A stretch of DNA of 64,000 nt from the NCBI GenBank assembly GCA_002730525.1, contig PCAK01000008.1, positions 62,001 through 126,000 of the forward strand. The letters run 5' to 3'. Position numbers and translations under genes: made by a program. The notes below the pieces were generated by a model. The model was given only the letters and a program-made list of their open reading frames with translations, made no database searches and had not been told where the DNA came from. How positions within the stretch are numbered: position 1 is the stretch's first letter; the number at the start of each line of letters is the position of its first letter. This document shows, piece after piece, positions 36,539 through 46,085 of the stretch. The stretch is from Acidobacteriota bacterium. Lineage in GTDB: Bacteria > Acidobacteriota > Vicinamibacteria > Vicinamibacterales > UBA823.

Positions 36539-38223
36539 CAGATCTCCATGACGACGGGAACGACCATCGGGCGGCGTCCAGTCCGCTTCCTGAAGAAGCG
36601 CTGCAGTTCGGTGCGGATCCGCTCTCCGATGAGCGCCTGATCCGTTCGTTCCTCGACCGAGGCGCCGGCGACCGCCGCGCGCACTACCTCGGGTGCCTCG
36701 GCCAGCACGTCGCCGGTCAGTGCGCCGAGCACGAGGCCGCGAGTGATGATGTCGGGCCCCCCGGCGAGGGCACCGTCCTGCCGGCTGATCGCCACCACGG
36801 GAATCGCAAGCCCGTCGGTGGACAGATGGCGCCGGTCGCGCAAGACCTCGTCCCCGACCTCTCCGGTGCGTGTCCCATCGATCAGGATCCGCCCGGCCCG
36901 TACATGGCCCGCCAATCGGCCCTCCTGGCCGTCGAATCGCAATAAATCGCCGTTTTTGGCCGTCAGCACAGTGGTTTCGCCGCTCCCCAGCGCCGCCGCG
37001 ACCCGTCCGTGGTGCGCCAATTGGCGGTACTCCCCATGTATCGGCACGAAGTAGCGAGGTCTGACCAGAGCCAGCAGGAGCTTCAACTCCTCCTGGCTGG
37101 CGTGTCCTGAGACATGCACGTGTCGAGTCTCCTCCGAGACAATGGCGGCGCCCCGCCGGGCGATCTGGTTCATGACCCGTCCAATGGCCCGTTCGTTGCC
37201 GGGGATGGCGCGGGCCGAAAAGACCACCACGTCGTCGGGCTGCAGGCTGACATGGCGGTGGTCGTCGAGGGCGATCCGAGACAGCGCGGCCATCGGTTCA
37301 CCCTGCGACCCGGTGACGATGCAGAGGGCGCGCTGAGGGGGCAGCGCCATGACGTCCGATTCGTGTACCGCGGTGTCGGGTGGGACCCGGAGATAGCCGA
37401 GGCGCTCGGCAATCTCGACGTTCTCGATGACCCCTCGCCCGACGAACGCCACCTGACGGCCGGCCTGCTGGGCCAGATCGACCAACAGTTGAATCCGGTG
37501 AAGACTGGAGGCGAACACGGCGACGACGACCTTGCCCTTCGCGTCGGCCAGGATCGCCTCGAAGGCCTCGCGGACGTCGAGCTCCGATCCCGTGACGCCC
37601 GGACGATCGGCGTTGGTGCTGTCGCCGAACATGGCCAGGACGCCGGACTGGCCCAGTTCGGCGAACCGATGGAGGTCGATGGTCTTGCCATCGACGGGGC
37701 TGTGGTCGATCTTGAAGTCGCCAGAGTGGACGATGACTCCGGCCGGTGTGTCGATGGCCAGCGCCAGACAGTCGGGCATGCTGTGCGTGACCCGAAGCCC
37801 CTGTACGGTCAGGGGTCCTACCGGGATGGCGTCGCCGGGTTCGAGCGGCACGAGGCGGTCCGTCGGGTCGAAGCCGTGGGCGAGTAGCTTGCGCTCCACC
37901 AGAGCGAGCGTCAGTCGAGTGCCGTAGATCGGACCGCCGAGCAACGGCCAGATGTCGGGCACCGCGCCGATGTGGTCTTCGTGACCGTGGGTCAGGAAGA
38001 GGGCGGCCAGCGGAGTTGGGCGTTCCTCGAGATACGACAGATCGGGAATGATGAGATCGACGCCCGGCATGCCCGGCTCCGGAAACATCACCCCGGCGTC
38101 GATGAGGACCGTGGTCTCCCCACACGACAGCGCCAGCATGTTCATGCCGAATTCGCCGACCCCGCCGAGCGGAGTGATATCGACGACGCCCGTCCCGCTT
38201 GGGGTACCGACTGGCTGCTGCAT
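36538..38223 (-). CDS. rnj: Ribonuclease J
   Basis: 561 residues from ATG 38223. Metallo-beta-lactamase/beta-CASP nuclease with both endo- and 5'-3' exoribonuclease activity. LTHGHEDHIGA metal motif, DSTNADRPG and, in the C-terminal part, the HVHVSGHASQEEL and PIHGEYRQL motifs. The frame extends to a GTG at 38310, which is only 1-2 nt from a GGGAGG; the shorter start gives the family's usual length, so the true start is not settled. The gene heads an rnj-ftsK-amiC operon. Confidence 0.93.
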
Positions 38224-38383
38224 CCTGATCGTATCCACGCCGGTCGCGGCCGGCCGCCACGGCGATGGCCGACTGCGGTCGTACGTCCACTGATGCGGGA
38301 GCAGCGACACACCTCCCGCGAGATCGGTGTCCTGTGAAATTCAGCCTGCTGGGTGAGGCCTGAGGCGGGTTGTCCGGTGCCCA

Positions 38384-38389
38384 ACTATA
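38384..38389 (-). promoter_or_regulatory. Candidate -10 box for rnj
   Basis: TATAGT on the minus strand overlapping the rsmA stop codon, 160 nt before the chosen rnj start. A proper -35 box is not evident. Confidence 0.3.
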
Positions 38390-39254
38390 GCACAGCACGC
38401 TCAGGGACGGCCTCGAGCGCGGTGGCAAGTCGCGCCAACTCAGCAAGTTGGAGCGTCTCCGGTCGGCGCCGCCCATCAAGGTTCGCGTGCGCGAGCCACG
38501 CCGCCGCCTCGACGCGGAACTGCTCGGCGAACGGCACCAGCGCATTGGCGAGCATTTTTCTCCGATGCTGAAACAGCCGGCGGACGAGGGCCTCGAAGAG
38601 CGCGTAGTCGGGAATCTCCACCGGACTCGGGCGGAACGTCAGTCCGACGACCGCGGAACGGACTCTGGGCATCGGCCGGAAGGCCCCTGGCGGCAGGCTC
38701 AGCAGCCGGGTCGTGTCAGCCTGAACCGCCGCCATGATGGCGAGCGGGCCGTAGCCCCGTGTACCCGGCTGGGCGACGAGCCGATCGGCGACTTCGCGCT
38801 GCAACATCACGGTCGCGTCGTGGAACGGGCTGCCCGCCCGCTGTGCGGCGAGGATGTGGATGAGCACCGGGGAGGAGATGTTAAAGGGCAGGTTGCCTGC
38901 CAGCCGGAGCCGCCCGTCGGGCTGGTCGTACTGCGCGCGGCGCCCGAGGTCGTGCAGGTTCGCCTTCAGGACGTCGCCGACGATGATGGTCGTCCGACTC
39001 AGTCCGCGTCGCGACAGTCCGGCCGCAAGGTCGCGGTCGATCTCAATCGCCACGACCTGAGCCGCGTGCGAGGCAAGGGCGGCGGTGAGCGCCCCTCGCC
39101 CGGGCCCCACTTCGACGAAGCAGTCCGACGGCGCCGGAGCGATGGCCGCGACGAGCTTCTCGGCCCAGGCGGGTTCGAGAAAGTGCTGGCCAAACCGCTT
39201 GCGCGGCCCCGGCGTGGCACCGGGTCGACGTGCGGGGAGTTTCGGCATGCTCAC
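38385..39254 (-). CDS. rsmA: 16S rRNA (adenine(1518)-N6/adenine(1519)-N6)-dimethyltransferase
   Basis: 289 residues. RKRFGQHFLEPAWAEKLV, the SAM motif EVGPGRGALT, and NLPFNISSPVL (the NLPY-type catalytic motif) with a C-terminal helical domain. Dimethylates two adenines at the 3' end of 16S rRNA during 30S maturation. Lies 6 nt downstream of nth in the lexA operon. Confidence 0.96.
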   Translation of the reverse strand: MSMPKLPARRPGATPGPRKRFGQHFLEPAWAEKLVAAIAPAPSDCFVEVGPGRGALTAALASHAAQVVAIEIDRDLAAGLSRRGLSRTTIIVGDVLKANLHDLGRRAQYDQPDGRLRLAGNLPFNISSPVLIHILAAQRAGSPFHDATVMLQREVADRLVAQPGTRGYGPLAIMAAVQADTTRLLSLPPGAFRPMPRVRSAVVGLTFRPSPVEIPDYALFEALVRRLFQHRRKMLANALVPFAEQFRVEAAAWLAHANLDGRRRPETLQLAELARLATALEAVPERAVL

Positions 39255-39260
39255 GCGCGA

Positions 39261-39950
39261 TCACCGCCTGGTGCGTCGTCTGGCAGGTGGCCCGCTCGGA
39301 GGGAAGAACGCACACTCCTGCTGGACGTTGCATCGGTCGCACAAGGGCTTGGGCTTGCAGATTCGGCGACCGTGCAGGATCAGCGTATCCGACGCGCGCG
39401 TCCAGCCACGTCTGGGCAGGGCGGCGCAGAGTTGCTCCTCCACGCGCTCCGGGTCGTCACCCCGGGCGATCCCAAGGCGATTGGCGACGCGGAGCACGTG
39501 GCGGTCGACGGGCATCGCCGGCACGCCCATCGCATGGCCAAGAACGACGTTCGCCGTCTTTCGGCCGACACCTGGCAACGCGATCAGCGCCTCCCGACTT
39601 CGCGGCACCGCACCGGCGTGGTCCGCGACCACGCCCGCGGCCATCCCGCGCAGGGAACGCGCCTTGCTTCGGTAGAACCCCGTCGACTTGACGAGCTCCT
39701 CGAGTGCGCCCTCGTCGGCGGCCGCAAGGCTGTCGGCGTCTGGATACGCGGTGAACAGGGCCGGCGTCACCGCGTTGACGCGTTCGTCGGTACATTGCGC
39801 CGAGAGAATCGTCGCGGCGAGGAGCTGAAAGGCGTTCTCGAAATGCAGCTCGGTGTCAGCCTTGGGATGCTGGCGCCGAAGCTTTGGCAGGATCCGGCGC
39901 ACCTCGGCGGCCGGATGGGTAGGCCGAACGGTCGGACGGCGGCTGACCAT
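39261..39950 (-). CDS. nth: Endonuclease III
   Basis: 229 residues from ATG 39950. Base-excision glycosylase/AP lyase for oxidised pyrimidines. LSAQCTDERVNAV, the helix-hairpin-helix LPGVGRKTANVVLG with catalytic Lys, and VDRHVLRVANRL with catalytic Asp. The iron-sulphur loop reads C-KPKPL-C-DR-C-NVQQE-C, i.e. C-x5-C-x2-C-x5-C, one residue shorter in the first gap than the usual C-x6. Downstream of lexA, so damage-inducible expression is plausible. Confidence 0.94.
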   Translation of the reverse strand: MVSRRPTVRPTHPAAEVRRILPKLRRQHPKADTELHFENAFQLLAATILSAQCTDERVNAVTPALFTAYPDADSLAAADEGALEELVKSTGFYRSKARSLRGMAAGVVADHAGAVPRSREALIALPGVGRKTANVVLGHAMGVPAMPVDRHVLRVANRLGIARGDDPERVEEQLCAALPRRGWTRASDTLILHGRRICKPKPLCDRCNVQQECAFFPPSGPPARRRTRR

Positions 39951-40005
39951 GGCGGTGACCCTGAGGATGTGTGAGGTCGCGGTCGACCGATCCGGGCACG
40001 GCGCG

Positions 40006-40329
40006 CTAGTGCACCGGTCCCTTGCCGGGCCCCGACGTCGTCGCGGCCGGTGCATCGCCAAGGGCGCGCACGTGCTCCTGGAGTGTCGTGATCAGGTTGG
40101 GGACGAATTGCATCGGCAGCACGATCTTGGCGCGCACTGGCGCACGGACCACACGGTCGCTCTTGGCGTCCTCGACGTCTTTCTGGGAGAGGGGCATGAC
40201 CTCGCAGAACGTCAGCGTGACATCGAAGGGCGTGTGGGCGATCGCGCAGAAATTTGCGTACGTACGCGGGGCGTCGGAGTCTTCGTCGGGCACGATCGTG
40301 AAATTGATCTGCTGCTTGTCTGCGGCCAT
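40006..40329 (-). CDS. DUF3467 protein
   Basis: 107 residues. A compact beta-rich protein with the family's YANFCAIAHTPFDVTLTFCE and the closing QFVPNLITTLQEHVRAL helix. DUF3467 proteins are widespread and of unknown function. It has a GAGGAA ribosome site and sits between lexA and nth on the same strand, which hints at a DNA-damage context. That link is inferred from position only. Confidence 0.85.
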   Translation of the reverse strand: MAADKQQINFTIVPDEDSDAPRTYANFCAIAHTPFDVTLTFCEVMPLSQKDVEDAKSDRVVRAPVRAKIVLPMQFVPNLITTLQEHVRALGDAPAATTSGPGKGPVH

Positions 40330-40370
40330 CAGGGTTCCTCGGCGGGTGCGGGCCAGGGGCGGGCGGACGG

Positions 40371-40976
40371 TCAGTACTTGCGCATCACGCCGACGACGAC
40401 ACCCTGAACTCGCAGGTCCGCCGCGTCGATCACGATCGGCTGCATCGTCGGATTCGCAGGCTGCAACCGGACCCGGCCGTTCTCCCGAAAGAGCGTCTTG
40501 AGTGTCACATCCGTGCCGCCGAGGAGCGCGATCACCATTTCACCGTTCTCGGCCGTCTTGCGGTCCTCGACGATGACGAAGTCACCGTCGCGAATGTGCT
40601 CGTCGATCATCGAATCGCCGCGGACGCGCAGGACATAGGTGTCCTGCTTCCCTGCGAGCGTCTCGGGCACGGCGATCGACTCGGCAGCGGCGACCGCCTC
40701 GATCGGAGCGCCGGCCGCCACGTAGCCCATCAGGGGGAGCTCGAGCGAGCGTGCCGTGACCTTCGTGGGGACGAGCTCGACCGATCGGCTGCGATTCCAG
40801 GAGCGGCGGATGAAGCCCTTCTCCTGCAGATTGGTCAGGTGCTTGTGGACGGTGGCGAGGGAGGAGAGGCCGAACCGTCGTCCGATCTCCTCGAGGCTCG
40901 GCGCGTAGCCGTGCTGCTGGATGAACTCATCGAGATAATCGAGGATCTCGCGCTGTCGCTTGGTCAGAGGTTGCAC
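40371..40976 (-). CDS. lexA: LexA repressor
   Basis: 201 residues from GTG 40976, which has GGGAGG 4 nt upstream and gives the standard length; the frame continues 30 codons upstream without support. N-terminal winged helix LTKRQREILDYLDEF to SLATVHKHLTNLQEKGFI, the Ala-Gly cleavage site in GYVAAGAPIEA, catalytic Ser in VRGDSMIDEHI and Lys in DVTLKTLF. Represses SOS genes until RecA filaments trigger self-cleavage. First gene of lexA-DUF3467-nth-rsmA. Confidence 0.96.
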   Translation of the reverse strand: MQPLTKRQREILDYLDEFIQQHGYAPSLEEIGRRFGLSSLATVHKHLTNLQEKGFIRRSWNRSRSVELVPTKVTARSLELPLMGYVAAGAPIEAVAAAESIAVPETLAGKQDTYVLRVRGDSMIDEHIRDGDFVIVEDRKTAENGEMVIALLGGTDVTLKTLFRENGRVRLQPANPTMQPIVIDAADLRVQGVVVGVMRKY

Positions 40977-41010
40977 AGGTCCTCCCGTCGTCTTGGCGGC
41001 CGCACGGCCG

Positions 41011-41029
41011 GTCGCCCCTCGGGCGACCG
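41011..41029 (-). repeat. Perfect inverted repeat in the lexA 5' leader
   Basis: GGTCGCCC, 3-nt loop, GGGCGACC; flanked by further GC-palindromic sequence (gcggccgcacggccg at 40998-41012). In the lexA transcript it would form a very stable hairpin about 35 nt upstream of the start codon. It could affect translation or be part of a protein site. Confidence 0.5.
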
Positions 41030-41051
41030 CCGCATCCGATCCGGCAGTGCT

Positions 41052-41080
41052 ACTGTACGCAAACAAAAGGCGAACATCAA
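41052..41080 (-). promoter_or_regulatory. lexA promoter with candidate LexA operator
   Basis: Minus strand TTGATG (41080-41075), 17-nt spacer, TACAGT (41057-41052). The spacer contains GTTC-N7-GTTT (41075-41061), one base from the GTTC-N7-GTTC SOS box of alphaproteobacteria. The promoter match is good; the operator is a guess by position. Confidence 0.5.
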
Positions 41081-41131
41081 CCCTCGTCCTTCAGAGCTGA
41101 CTGATCCGAGCATCTGCTAGCATCGTCGGCC

Positions 41132-42091
41132 GTGAGACTACGGGTCAGTCCGAAGCCAGCCGGCGCCTACCCGTTCGACGTCGTCGGGCTCGGCCTGAAC
41201 AGCGTTGACCTGGTGACGGCGATCGCGGGACCGTTACGCCCCGACGGGAAGCATCCGGCCGACACGATGCTTCGCGTCGCCGGCGGACAAACGGCCACGG
41301 CGATGGCGACCTGCGCGAAGCTCGGATGGCGCGCCCGCTACGTCGGCCACTTCGGTGGCGACGAGAACGGTCGCTTCTCGGAGTCGAGTCTGGCCGCCGC
41401 CGGCGTTGACGTGTCGACCTGCCGCAGCCTCCCGGGCACCAAGAACCAGTTCGCCATCATTGTCGTCGACCGACACTCCGGGCAACGGACAATCATGTGG
41501 CAGCGCGATCCTTCGCTTCGGATGCGCGCGGCGGACGTCGAGGCCGAATCGGTGACGGCCGGTCGGGTGCTCCTCGTCGACTGCGCCGAGACCGAGGCCG
41601 CCATCGAGGCGGCGCGGCTCGCGCGCCGGGCAGGGATTCCATCGGTCATCGACGTGGAGCGGGTACGCCCGAAGATCGAAACACTCCTCGGCGAAGTCGA
41701 TGTGATCATCGCGGCGCAGGCGTTTCCGTCGGCGTTCACGGGCGTCGCGGACCTTGGCCGGGCGATGCACGAGCTGGCCTCCCGATTCGACGCGGCGCTG
41801 ACCGGCGTCACGCTCGGGGCGGACGGCAGTCTGGCGATCGTTGACGGCCAGGAGATCCGGTCACCCGGTCGTCCGATCGATGTCGTGGACTCGACGGGCG
41901 CCGGTGACGCGTTTCGCGGGGGATTCATCGCGGGCTGGCTCGCGTCGGGGAAACAGGCAGAGGCTGGCGACCTCCTGGCGTACGCGAATGCGGTTGGCGC
42001 GCTGAACTGTCGCGGGCTGGGCGCGCGTGGCGGGTTGCCGACGGCACGTGAAGTCGACGCCCTGTTGGGCGGCGCGCCGCAGCGTCCGTAG
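41132..42091 (+). CDS. PfkB family sugar/nucleoside kinase
   Basis: 319 residues. Ribokinase fold: DVVGLGLNSVDLV near the start, RYVGHFGGDENG (the GG switch), and the catalytic DSTGAGDAFRGGFIAGWL near the C-terminus. The sugar substrate cannot be read from sequence. Start GTG 41132 lies 8 nt after a TAGCAT box and lacks a Shine-Dalgarno. Divergent from lexA. Confidence 0.88.
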   Translation: MRLRVSPKPAGAYPFDVVGLGLNSVDLVTAIAGPLRPDGKHPADTMLRVAGGQTATAMATCAKLGWRARYVGHFGGDENGRFSESSLAAAGVDVSTCRSLPGTKNQFAIIVVDRHSGQRTIMWQRDPSLRMRAADVEAESVTAGRVLLVDCAETEAAIEAARLARRAGIPSVIDVERVRPKIETLLGEVDVIIAAQAFPSAFTGVADLGRAMHELASRFDAALTGVTLGADGSLAIVDGQEIRSPGRPIDVVDSTGAGDAFRGGFIAGWLASGKQAEAGDLLAYANAVGALNCRGLGARGGLPTAREVDALLGGAPQRP

Positions 42092-42143
42092 GACGCATGC
42101 TACACTCGATTGCCGAGGCCGTCAGCGCAGGAATGCGCCGTTC

Positions 42144-42749
42144 ATGTTCTTCCATTCACGTAGGGCGAGCGGATTCGTCGCGTTGCTGTTCGCGATCGCG
42201 TCCGCCGGGTTCGTGCAGTCCGGCGAGACGCAGGAGGCACTCGTGACCTCGATGGCCGCCAAGCTCGCCGACATCGTCGTGCACGGATCGGCGCCCGAGG
42301 AGCGACAAGCTGCACGGGAGACCCGGGCGAGTGAGGCCGAACTGCGCGCGTTTCTACTGGCCGGGGTGACGCTGCCCGACGGCGTCACCGATCCCAACCT
42401 CACGTTGGTCGGCGAAGGCACCGCGGTCGCCGAGGCGATCGTGGATCTCGACCGCGTCCGGTCGCGCCGGTCCGGCAGCTGGACCGACCCACTCAGTTAT
42501 CTGTCTGGCCGCCTCCCGGTGCGGGCGAGCGGTGTGCTGCATGCCGAGAACGGCGTCGCGCGGGTCGAGATCGAGCGTGTCGAAGTGGGCGGCATCGGTG
42601 TGCCCCATCTGCTCTTGCGGGAGCTCGTCGCCGCGTACACACGTACCGACGATCAACCGGCGGGCCTGGACCTCGACGATGAGTACCAGCTGCCGTACCG
42701 GGTCCAGGAGATTCGCATTCTCGCGGGTGAAGTCGTCGTCGTGCAGTAG
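42144..42749 (+). CDS. Secreted DUF2993/LmeA-like protein
   Basis: 201 residues. A signal peptide (about 8-25), a charged helical region, then a beta-rich C-terminal half with RLPVRASGVLHAENG, VARVEIERVEVGG and VPHLLLRELVAAYT. This pattern resembles lipid-binding DUF2993 proteins, which hold hydrophobic ligands at the inner membrane. The family call is tentative. Located between the sugar kinase and recG with no obvious tie to either. Confidence 0.6.
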   Translation: MFFHSRRASGFVALLFAIASAGFVQSGETQEALVTSMAAKLADIVVHGSAPEERQAARETRASEAELRAFLLAGVTLPDGVTDPNLTLVGEGTAVAEAIVDLDRVRSRRSGSWTDPLSYLSGRLPVRASGVLHAENGVARVEIERVEVGGIGVPHLLLRELVAAYTRTDDQPAGLDLDDEYQLPYRVQEIRILAGEVVVVQ

Positions 42750-42801
42750 CCCCCGAAGCGGCGGCGGGCGGGCGACGGACTCGACGGACCATCCGAGGCC
42801 G

Positions 42802-44916
42802 ATGACTCCCGAGACCTACTTCGAAACACCACTCCAGTATTTGAAGGGCGTCGGTCCTCGGCGTGCCGACGAGTTCACGCGCGCGGGCCTTTCCACCATC
42901 GACGATCTCCTGCATCGCTTCCCGTTGCGATACGAGGATCGGAGCCGGCTGGACTCGGTGGCGTCGCTCGAGCCGGGCGCCACCGCATCGGTCATGGGCG
43001 AGGTGCTGCAGGGGGGCGTGCGCGCGACACGCCGCCGGGGCTTTACCATCTTTGAGTTGGCGCTGGCGGATGCGAGCGGCGTCGTGAGAGCGGTCTTCAT
43101 GAACCAGCCGTTCCTCCGGGACGTCCTGACGCCGGGCGCACACGCCGTGTTGTTCGGCCCGGTGGAATCCCGGCGAGGCGGCGGTCTTCAGTTCACGAAC
43201 CCCCAGTTCGAACTGCTGGATGCCGACGGGGGAGACTCGGCCGACGATGACTCCCGAATCCACACCGGGCGGATCGTGCCGGTGTACGAGCGCATCGGTG
43301 GCGTGTCACCCAAGATGCTGCGACGGATCGTTCACGGCGCGTTGCAGCAACTCCCGGCGGCGTTCGCTGACCCGCTACCCGCCGATCTACGCAGCGAGAT
43401 GGACCTGCCCGCCCTACGCGAGGCGCTGGGCGACGTGCACTTCCCAGCGGCCGACACCCCGGTCGAATCGCTGAACGCGTTTCGTGCTCCGGCACAGGTC
43501 CGGATGATCTTCGAAGAGTTCTTCATCTTTCAGTTCGGCCTCCGGCTCCGGCGTCAGAGCCTGGACGCGGAGCACAAAGCGCGCGTGCCCAAGGTCGACG
43601 ACCGGATCCGGCAGTCGGCGCTGCGCGTGTTGCCCTTCAAACTCACCGCGGGACAGAAGCAGGCGCTGCAGGAGATCGTGGCCGACATGTGCCGTCCGCA
43701 GCCGATGAACCGGCTGCTGCAGGGCGACGTCGGCGCGGGAAAGACGATCGTGGCGCTACTGGCCGCGCTGGTCGCGATGGAGAACGGCCTGCAGGTCGCC
43801 CTGATGGCACCGACAGAGATTCTCGCAGAACAGCACCTTCGCAACCTCTCACAGCTGCTGTCGACGTCCCGGTTCAAGACCGTCGCGCTCTCGGGAGGTA
43901 TGCCGGCGGCGGCGCGCCGCGAGACGCTGAACGCGCTGAAGACGGGGACTGCGCAGTTCGTCGTCGGCACCCACGCGCTGGTCCAGAACCCGGTCGAATT
44001 CAACGCGCTCGGGCTGGCCATCGTCGACGAGCAGCACCGGTTCGGGGTCTGGCAGCGGGCGTTGCTGCGAGACAAGGGGCTCTGCCCCGACGTGCTCGTG
44101 ATGACGGCGACGCCAATTCCGCGGACCCTGGCTCTGACCAGCTACGGCGACCTGGATGTCTCGACCATTCGCGAGCTCCCGCCCGGCCGGAGTCCGGTGC
44201 GCACGGTCGCAAAGCCGGAAGGCCGTCGGGCCGAGGTGTACCGGCTCATCGAGCGCGAACTGGGCGCGGGTCGACAAGCCTACATCGTGTATCCCCTTGT
44301 CGAGGAGTCAGAGAAGCTGGACCTGAGGGCCGCCACCGAAATGGCTGCGCACCTCGAGCAGGAGGTCTTCCCGGACCGTCGAGTCGCCTTGATTCACGGC
44401 CGATTGAAGGAGGACGCGAAGGACGCCGTGATGGCCGCCTTCGCGCGCGGGGAGTATGACCTGTTGGTGTCGACGACCGTCATCGAGGTCGGCGTGGACG
44501 TACCGAACGCCACCGTGATGGTCGTCGAGCACGCCGAGCGGTTCGGCCTGGCCCAACTCCACCAGTTGCGCGGGCGCGTCGGCCGCGGCTCGCAGCAGTC
44601 CCACTGCGTGCTGCTGTACGACCGGGCAGTGAGCCGGGCCGGCAAGGCACGCTTGAAGGCCGTGACTGAGAGCACGGATGGGTTCGTCCTGGCCGAGAAG
44701 GACCTCGAACTGCGAGGGCCAGGCGACTTCTTCGGCACTCGCCAGTCGGGCATCCCGACCCTTCGCGTGGGTGACCTGCTCCGCGATCAGTCGATCATGG
44801 AACAGGCTCGGACGGAAGCCGAGCGATGGCTGGCGTCGGGACCGGCGGCCGCTGCCCTGGTCGAACTGGTGGAATCGACCTGGGCTCAGCGCTTCAAGCT
44901 CGTGGGGGTCGGATGA
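42802..44916 (+). CDS. recG: ATP-dependent DNA helicase RecG
   Basis: 704 residues from ATG 42802. N-terminal wedge/OB domain (about 1-260, LQYLKGVGPRRADEF), then helicase lobes: LLQGDVGAGKTIVALLA (Walker A), VDEQHRFGVWQR (DEQH), TATPIPRTLALTSYGDLDVS, TTVIEVGVDVPNA and QLRGRVGRG. Branch-migrates stalled forks. The open frame upstream of 42802 overlaps the preceding gene and is not part of it. Confidence 0.96.
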   Translation: MTPETYFETPLQYLKGVGPRRADEFTRAGLSTIDDLLHRFPLRYEDRSRLDSVASLEPGATASVMGEVLQGGVRATRRRGFTIFELALADASGVVRAVFMNQPFLRDVLTPGAHAVLFGPVESRRGGGLQFTNPQFELLDADGGDSADDDSRIHTGRIVPVYERIGGVSPKMLRRIVHGALQQLPAAFADPLPADLRSEMDLPALREALGDVHFPAADTPVESLNAFRAPAQVRMIFEEFFIFQFGLRLRRQSLDAEHKARVPKVDDRIRQSALRVLPFKLTAGQKQALQEIVADMCRPQPMNRLLQGDVGAGKTIVALLAALVAMENGLQVALMAPTEILAEQHLRNLSQLLSTSRFKTVALSGGMPAAARRETLNALKTGTAQFVVGTHALVQNPVEFNALGLAIVDEQHRFGVWQRALLRDKGLCPDVLVMTATPIPRTLALTSYGDLDVSTIRELPPGRSPVRTVAKPEGRRAEVYRLIERELGAGRQAYIVYPLVEESEKLDLRAATEMAAHLEQEVFPDRRVALIHGRLKEDAKDAVMAAFARGEYDLLVSTTVIEVGVDVPNATVMVVEHAERFGLAQLHQLRGRVGRGSQQSHCVLLYDRAVSRAGKARLKAVTESTDGFVLAEKDLELRGPGDFFGTRQSGIPTLRVGDLLRDQSIMEQARTEAERWLASGPAAAALVELVESTWAQRFKLVGVG

Positions 44917-44953
44917 TCTCGGCGCGCCAGGGAGACACCGGGAGCGAACGACC

Positions 44954-45532
44954 ATGCGGGTGATCGCCGGTGCGCTCAAGGGACGCCGGCTCACGACGCC
45001 GACCTGGGAAGGGCTGCGGCCGACGTCCGAGCGACTTCGTGAAACGTTGTTCGACATCCTGGGTGACCGTGTGGTGGACGCCGAGTTCATCGACCTCTTC
45101 GCCGGCACCGGCGCGGTCGGCATCGAGGCGCTGAGCCGCGGCGCCGCGCACGTGACGTTCGTGGAATCGGACGGCCGAGCCGTTCGGCTGATCGCCGAGA
45201 ACCTCCGCCGGTGCGGCCGGGAGGCCGGGTATACTATCCTGCGTGGCCCGCTGCGCCGCGCGTGGCGGCGGATGGGAGACCTCGCGGCCAACCTCATCTT
45301 TCTCGATCCGCCATACGAGTTCGAGGAACTCGACGACGTGGTGACCGATGCAGCGGGACATCTGGCGGCCGAGGGGCTGCTGGTCGTCGAGCACGCGACT
45401 CGGCGCGCCCTCCCCGACACGGTCGACGCCCTGCGGCGAGTTCGCCACGTGTCGGCGGGGGACAGCACGCTCAGCTTCTACGCGACGGTCGCGAATGGGG
45501 CGCTGGGCGACGCAGCGGAAGGGGAACGGTAG
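44954..45532 (+). CDS. rsmD: 16S rRNA (guanine(966)-N2)-methyltransferase RsmD
   Basis: 192 residues from ATG 44954 (GGGAG upstream). RVIAGALKGRRL, RPTSERLRETLFDIL, the SAM motif DLFAGTGAVGIEALSRGA and the catalytic LIFLDPPYEF. Followed 5 nt later by coaD, the common rsmD-coaD order. Confidence 0.95.
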   Translation: MRVIAGALKGRRLTTPTWEGLRPTSERLRETLFDILGDRVVDAEFIDLFAGTGAVGIEALSRGAAHVTFVESDGRAVRLIAENLRRCGREAGYTILRGPLRRAWRRMGDLAANLIFLDPPYEFEELDDVVTDAAGHLAAEGLLVVEHATRRALPDTVDALRRVRHVSAGDSTLSFYATVANGALGDAAEGER

Positions 45533-45537
45533 CAGCC

Positions 45538-46056
45538 ATGACCAGTGCGAGCGCCGGCAAGCGGATCGCCGTCTATCCGGGGTCGTTCGATCCGCTGACC
45601 AACGGCCACGTCGACATCATTCTGCGGGGCTCTCGGCTGTTCGACCGGATCATCGTCGCGCTGCTCGTGAATGCCGACAAGGCGCCGCTGTTCACGGTGG
45701 CCGAGCGGGTGGAGATTGCTCGGGAGGTGTTCGCGGACCATCCGAACGTCGAAGTCGACACATTCGAAGGGTTGCTGGTCGACTACGTACGGCGGCGTGA
45801 GGCGAACGTCATCGTGCGGGGGCTTCGCGCCATCTCGGACTTCGAGTTCGAGCTGCAGATGGCGCTGATGAATCGTCACCTGAATCCCGAGGTCGAGACG
45901 GTCTTCATGATGCCCGCTGAGCAGTACACCTACCTGAGCTCTCGGCTGGTGAAGGAGGTCTTCGCGCTCGGAGGCACCATCAACGGGTTGGTGCCCGACA
46001 CGGTCGAGGCGCACCTGCGACGGAAGCATGAGACGAAGGCGGGCGTCCGGATCTGA
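45538..46056 (+). CDS. coaD: Phosphopantetheine adenylyltransferase
   Basis: 172 residues. Penultimate step of coenzyme A synthesis. YPGSFDPLTNGHVDII with the TxGH-type motif, VIVRGLRAISDFEFELQMA and the C-terminal YTYLSSRLVKEV. Normal length. Confidence 0.97.
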   Translation: MTSASAGKRIAVYPGSFDPLTNGHVDIILRGSRLFDRIIVALLVNADKAPLFTVAERVEIAREVFADHPNVEVDTFEGLLVDYVRRREANVIVRGLRAISDFEFELQMALMNRHLNPEVETVFMMPAEQYTYLSSRLVKEVFALGGTINGLVPDTVEAHLRRKHETKAGVRI

Positions 46057-46085
46057 CGCGGCCACAGAAGGGCAGGGCACGCATC

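Noticed and set aside
38448-39974. 508-codon plus-strand frame opposite rsmA and nth
   Set aside because: Antisense shadow; no domain seen.
41011-41029. lexA leader hairpin as a riboswitch
   Set aside because: Only a simple perfect inverted repeat; no aptamer-like conserved core or expression platform.
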